From a bacterium (GTDB lineage Bacteria > UBP6 > UBA1177 > JAKLFG01): DNA of 64,000 nucleotides. Positions 62,301-64,000 of this stretch are shown here, in pieces. A program made the position numbers and the translations under genes. Where the stretch lies: assembly GCA_022709425.1 (NCBI GenBank), contig JAKLIW010000005.1, positions 178,974 to 242,973 on the forward strand. Direction: 5' to 3'. Position 1 is the first letter of the stretch; each line of letters starts with the position of its first letter. The notes beneath the pieces are model-generated. The model searched no databases. It saw only the letters and a program-made list of their open reading frames with translations, and was not told where the DNA came from.

Positions 62301-62423
62301 GTCGTTTTCGGGCTCACCTTTTCGACCCTCATCACGCTCATCATCATTCCCTGCATGTATTCGGCGATCGACGGTTTCCTGCGAAGGCACGGATGGAGAC
62401 AGGATAGTACGGAGACGGTATAA
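59307..62423 (+). CDS. RND-family efflux transporter (HAE-1/AcrB-like)
   Basis: 1038 residues, the normal size of AcrB-type pumps, which export drugs, lipids or other compounds with proton entry. The start is NFSRFAVNRPVLVSIIFIMMGLFGIYSL. Two large periplasmic loops lie between helices 1-2 and 7-8. Helix 4 carries GMVVDNSIVVLDNITRHLEEG, with the proton-path Asp. The second half repeats the layout (LLLLGIILVYLVMAAQFESF, GVVVNNAIVLIDYTN). The gene ends in TAATG, overlapping the next adaptor. Substrate unknown. Confidence 0.95.
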   Translation: MNFSRFAVNRPVLVSIIFIMMGLFGIYSLTDLPIDLMPEIEAPYISVITVYRGAGSEEVEEKVTKVIESAVSSTAGVKNVFSRSLENVSTVTCEFEYGVNLDEATNNIRDILNMTGSFLPDDVDDPIIFKFDMSMMPIVFLSVTSSKEDIRYKAEEIENLITNPIERIPGVGGVIAFNQMEKQIIISADKQRLAALNLSVADITNTVRAENLSLPAGNMEIGNFDYTIRVPGEYENIDEVNETIVASTPSGLIRIKDVARVFWGSEDSRQFALKDGEYMAFMMVQKQSGANTVAIADAIKDKLVEIRPRLPEGFEVGVLLDTSEFIVNMVGNLSDAVLTAGFFVLLVVVFFLRRFRSSFIVLLSIPASLIIAFAFLYGFGYTLNMVSLMSLSLAIGMVVDNSIVVLDNITRHLEEGKSKINAAIEGTSEVGGAILASTLTTIVIFAPLFFISGLVGILFGQLAGVIILTLSASLLAAMLLTPMVSARVLTLEKDKHRDNWFFRLGERFLIFVEGGYTKIIVFTLKHKKKTLLSAALLFVLSLFLIPIIGVDFLPEGDEAMIQVEYELPLGTKVEKTIATGQHIERIVREEIPPAYLLRTFLRGGPDDSGFAQKIQDTNSGTTGARLVPQDKRDHNVKYYVNKIRKRVITEVPGIEQMDIKTSSGGLTGSNEKPVTLKFANRDFKKASAAAMSFQNELKKIEGLSDISNDADSLKPEIEVKIDRIRASQVGLKTAMIAAAIRSAFYGDTASVYRKDGDEFEIMVKYKKSDRSNLEQLKELEIKTMYGTVVKLKDVAAVKEGLTSLVVNRQNRERIVTVGARLTDNTAIGKVGEEVKKALERAQIPTDVEVIYGGSLKDQQETTGDLLKLLLLGIILVYLVMAAQFESFVDPFVILFSIPFAITGVIGGLLLTGHTLSVPAFLGMIILVGVVVNNAIVLIDYTNIQKAKFKFSMDEALIYSGSRRLRPILMTATTTIFGMIPLTLMKGDAHEVFNPMGVAVVFGLTFSTLITLIIIPCMYSAIDGFLRRHGWRQDSTETV

Positions 62424-63532
62424 TGTGGAGATTCGACATGATACAACGGATACTCATCATGCTACTCATTGCGGCGCTCTTGCCGCTTATCGTCGCCTGC
62501 GGCAGCGGTAACGCCGGTGAACAACCGGCCGTGGCGGTACAGCCGCGCAAGGAGGTGACCAAGGAGGTACGGCTGGTAGAGCCGCTCCGGAAAAAGGGGG
62601 CGGTGACCATCCGCGAGTCGGTGACGCTCGCTCCCGAGGAAAAGGGGGCGGTCGCCTCCGAGGTGGGCGGCACGGTGCTCAAGTTCCATGTCGAGGAGAA
62701 CCAGCGGGTGAAGAAGGGGCAGATCGTCGCGACGCTCGACGCCACCGACTACATACTCGGCCTCGAACAGGCCCGGGCGGGGGTAGCGGCGCTGGAGGCG
62801 CAGTACGCCGGACTCGGCAACGACTATCAGCGGCTCAAGGGGCTCTATGAGAAAGGGGCCGCCTCCAAACAGCAGCTCGACGGCATCGAGACGCAGTATA
62901 ACGCGCTGGAGAAACAGATAGAGGCGAACCGCAAGGCGGTGTCGATGATGGAGAAGAATGTCGCCAAAACGCAGGTGCGCGCACCGTTCGACGGGGTCAT
63001 CACCAAAAAGAAGTTGGCGGTCGGCGCCAAGACGGTGACCATGATGCCCGACAGCGCCGATGTCGCCTTCATCGAGAAGCTGGACCGGCTCAAGGTGAAC
63101 ATGCAGGTGAGCGAACTCTACTTCGGCGAGATCGGCCCCGGCGATCCGGTGTCGTTCTCCATCCCGGCGCTCGGCCGCACCGTCGAGGCGAAGATACACT
63201 CGAAGGGCAGCACGCTCAACGATATGAAAAAATTCAGCATCATCGTCTACATCGAGAACGGGGACATGTCGATACCCTCGGGCATCTCGGCGATCGCGAC
63301 CATCAAGACCAAGGAGAAGGAGCGGATCATCGTCCCGCCGACCGCGGTCCGTACCACCGGCGAGAGGAACGCCGAGCTCTACACCATCGACAACGGCGTG
63401 GTCGCGGCGCGCAGTGTCATCACCGGATTCCCCTTTGAGGAGGGGCTTGAGGTGAGCGGCGACATCCCGGCGCAGGTCGTGAGCGACGCATCGCTGGTCA
63501 AACCCGGCGAAGCGGTCTCGGCCAAACAGTAA
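62423..63532 (+). CDS. Second RND pump periplasmic adaptor (MFP), lipoprotein
   Basis: 369 residues with lipobox PLIVAC (C26). It has the same MFP layout: barrel-lipoyl EVGGTVLKFHVEENQRVKKGQIVATLDATDY, hairpin about 110-170 (ARAGVAALEAQYAGLGNDYQRLKGLYEKGAASKQQLDGIET), lipoyl return TQVRAPFDGVITKKKLAVGAKT, then the barrel and distal domain. It differs clearly from the first adaptor, so it is not a recent copy. The start overlaps the pump stop (TAATG); ATG 62438, preceded by GGAG, is an alternative that gives a classic 21-residue lipoprotein signal. Confidence 0.92.
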   Translation: MWRFDMIQRILIMLLIAALLPLIVACGSGNAGEQPAVAVQPRKEVTKEVRLVEPLRKKGAVTIRESVTLAPEEKGAVASEVGGTVLKFHVEENQRVKKGQIVATLDATDYILGLEQARAGVAALEAQYAGLGNDYQRLKGLYEKGAASKQQLDGIETQYNALEKQIEANRKAVSMMEKNVAKTQVRAPFDGVITKKKLAVGAKTVTMMPDSADVAFIEKLDRLKVNMQVSELYFGEIGPGDPVSFSIPALGRTVEAKIHSKGSTLNDMKKFSIIVYIENGDMSIPSGISAIATIKTKEKERIIVPPTAVRTTGERNAELYTIDNGVVAARSVITGFPFEEGLEVSGDIPAQVVSDASLVKPGEAVSAKQ

Positions 63533-63541
63533 GGAGGCGTC

Positions 63542-64000
63542 ATGTTCCTCGCGAACCTTTCGATACGCAATCCGGTCTTCATCGCGGTCATCACCGCCGC
63601 GATCATCGTCTTCGGCCTCATGGCGTATCAGTCGCTCGGCGTGGGTCTCTTCCCCAACGCCGATCTGCCGATAGTCACCGCGGTCGCGATCTATCCGGGG
63701 GCCGATCCCGAGACGATAGAGAAGGATGTCGTCGAGAAGATGGAGAACGCCGTCTCTTCGATATCGGGCATCAAACATATACAGGGCTATGCGCTTAACA
63801 GCGTCGGTCAACTCGTGGTCACCTTTGACGACAGCATCGATATCCGCATCGCGTCGCAGGATGTCCGCGACAAGCTGGCGACCATTCAGTCGACCTTCCC
63901 GGACGATGTCGAGACGCCCATCGTCGAGAAGGTCGACTTTCAGGCGCTCCCGGTGCTGTCGCTGGTGGTCAACGGACCGGCGGGCGAAAAACCGAGCGAA
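63542..64000 (+). CDS. Second RND-family efflux transporter (partial, 5' end only)
   Basis: The frame opens at ATG 63542, 9 bp after the adaptor stop, with AAGGAGG upstream, and stays open to the window end (153 residues). It begins FLANLSIRNPVFIAVITAAIIVFGLMAYQSLGVGLFPNADLPIVTAVAIYPGAD, which is helix 1 and the start of the first periplasmic loop of an HAE-1-type RND pump. It continues with ISGIKHIQGYALNSVGQLVVTF. The remaining 850 or so residues lie outside the window. It is a second pump using the second adaptor. Confidence 0.93.
   Translation, partial: MFLANLSIRNPVFIAVITAAIIVFGLMAYQSLGVGLFPNADLPIVTAVAIYPGADPETIEKDVVEKMENAVSSISGIKHIQGYALNSVGQLVVTFDDSIDIRIASQDVRDKLATIQSTFPDDVETPIVEKVDFQALPVLSLVVNGPAGEKPSE

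Overview
The window is about 64 kb of GC-rich DNA from a Gram-negative bacterium. ExbD/TonB, two RND pumps with a TolC-type channel, and an Lgt-like enzyme with seven candidate lipoproteins point to a double membrane. Acidic-linker lipoproteins, DUF1566 domains and DUF4215-type repeats (C-G-N-G...E-Q-C-D-D-G-N...G-D-G-C) resemble proteins of Myxococcota or other deltaproteobacteria-like and uncultured lineages. There is no 16S gene, so the phylum is not settled. Genes are dense, and most promoter regions carry a sigma-70-like pair (TTGnnn, 16-18 bp, TAnnnT).

Layout. 1-2.5 kb: end of an envelope polysaccharide locus (Wzx-type flippase and a GT56/WecF-like transferase with a probable frameshift at its start). 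2.5-6.3 kb: a 1271-residue double adenylate cyclase/ATPase/TPR regulator. 6.4-8.4 kb: a CBM9-like lipoprotein and a secreted partner. 8.5-11.5 kb: lgt-like gene and glyS. 11.5-13.3 kb: a small island of lower GC with a MafI-type immunity gene, a 19-codon GNAT remnant and an AlbA_2/HATPase regulator. 13.3-16 kb: a conserved membrane-anchored protein and a membrane-fused spermidine-synthase-like protein. 16-21 kb: tonB, exbD, an exported protein, a membrane-anchored solute-binding protein and an AGCS symporter. 21-27 kb: a receiver/PEP-binding fusion, hisS and pckA. 27-41 kb: a flavodoxin with two possible starts, several acidic-stalk surface proteins, topB, radA, a TrmB-type regulator, a COG2509-like flavoprotein, an ankyrin protein and a secreted trypsin-like protease. 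41-49 kb: nitroreductase, RlmL-like methylase, POT/MFS transporter, pepD, dapH and an ABC-F ATPase. 49-55 kb: a DUF1566 lipoprotein with near-perfect 165-bp repeats, mazEF, an AAA/DUF4143 ATPase behind 33-bp tandem repeats, an N-domain-less ClpB and tRNA-Val(CAC). 55.5-64 kb: hemerythrin, then tolC-tetR-mfp-rnd-mfp-rnd, cut by the window end.

The most distinctive feature is a set of exported proteins on acidic Asp/Thr/Val stalks. Three of the lipoproteins share an identical four-cysteine module (C-x5-C-x5-C-x4-C) next to the lipidated Cys but carry unrelated C-terminal domains, which suggests a modular surface display scheme. Other points of interest are the complementary degenerate cyclase halves, the dual-start flavodoxin, divergent promoters sharing one palindromic -35 hexamer, two perfect palindromes near the protease and ankyrin promoters, and a Cys-containing C-terminal tail on the protease.
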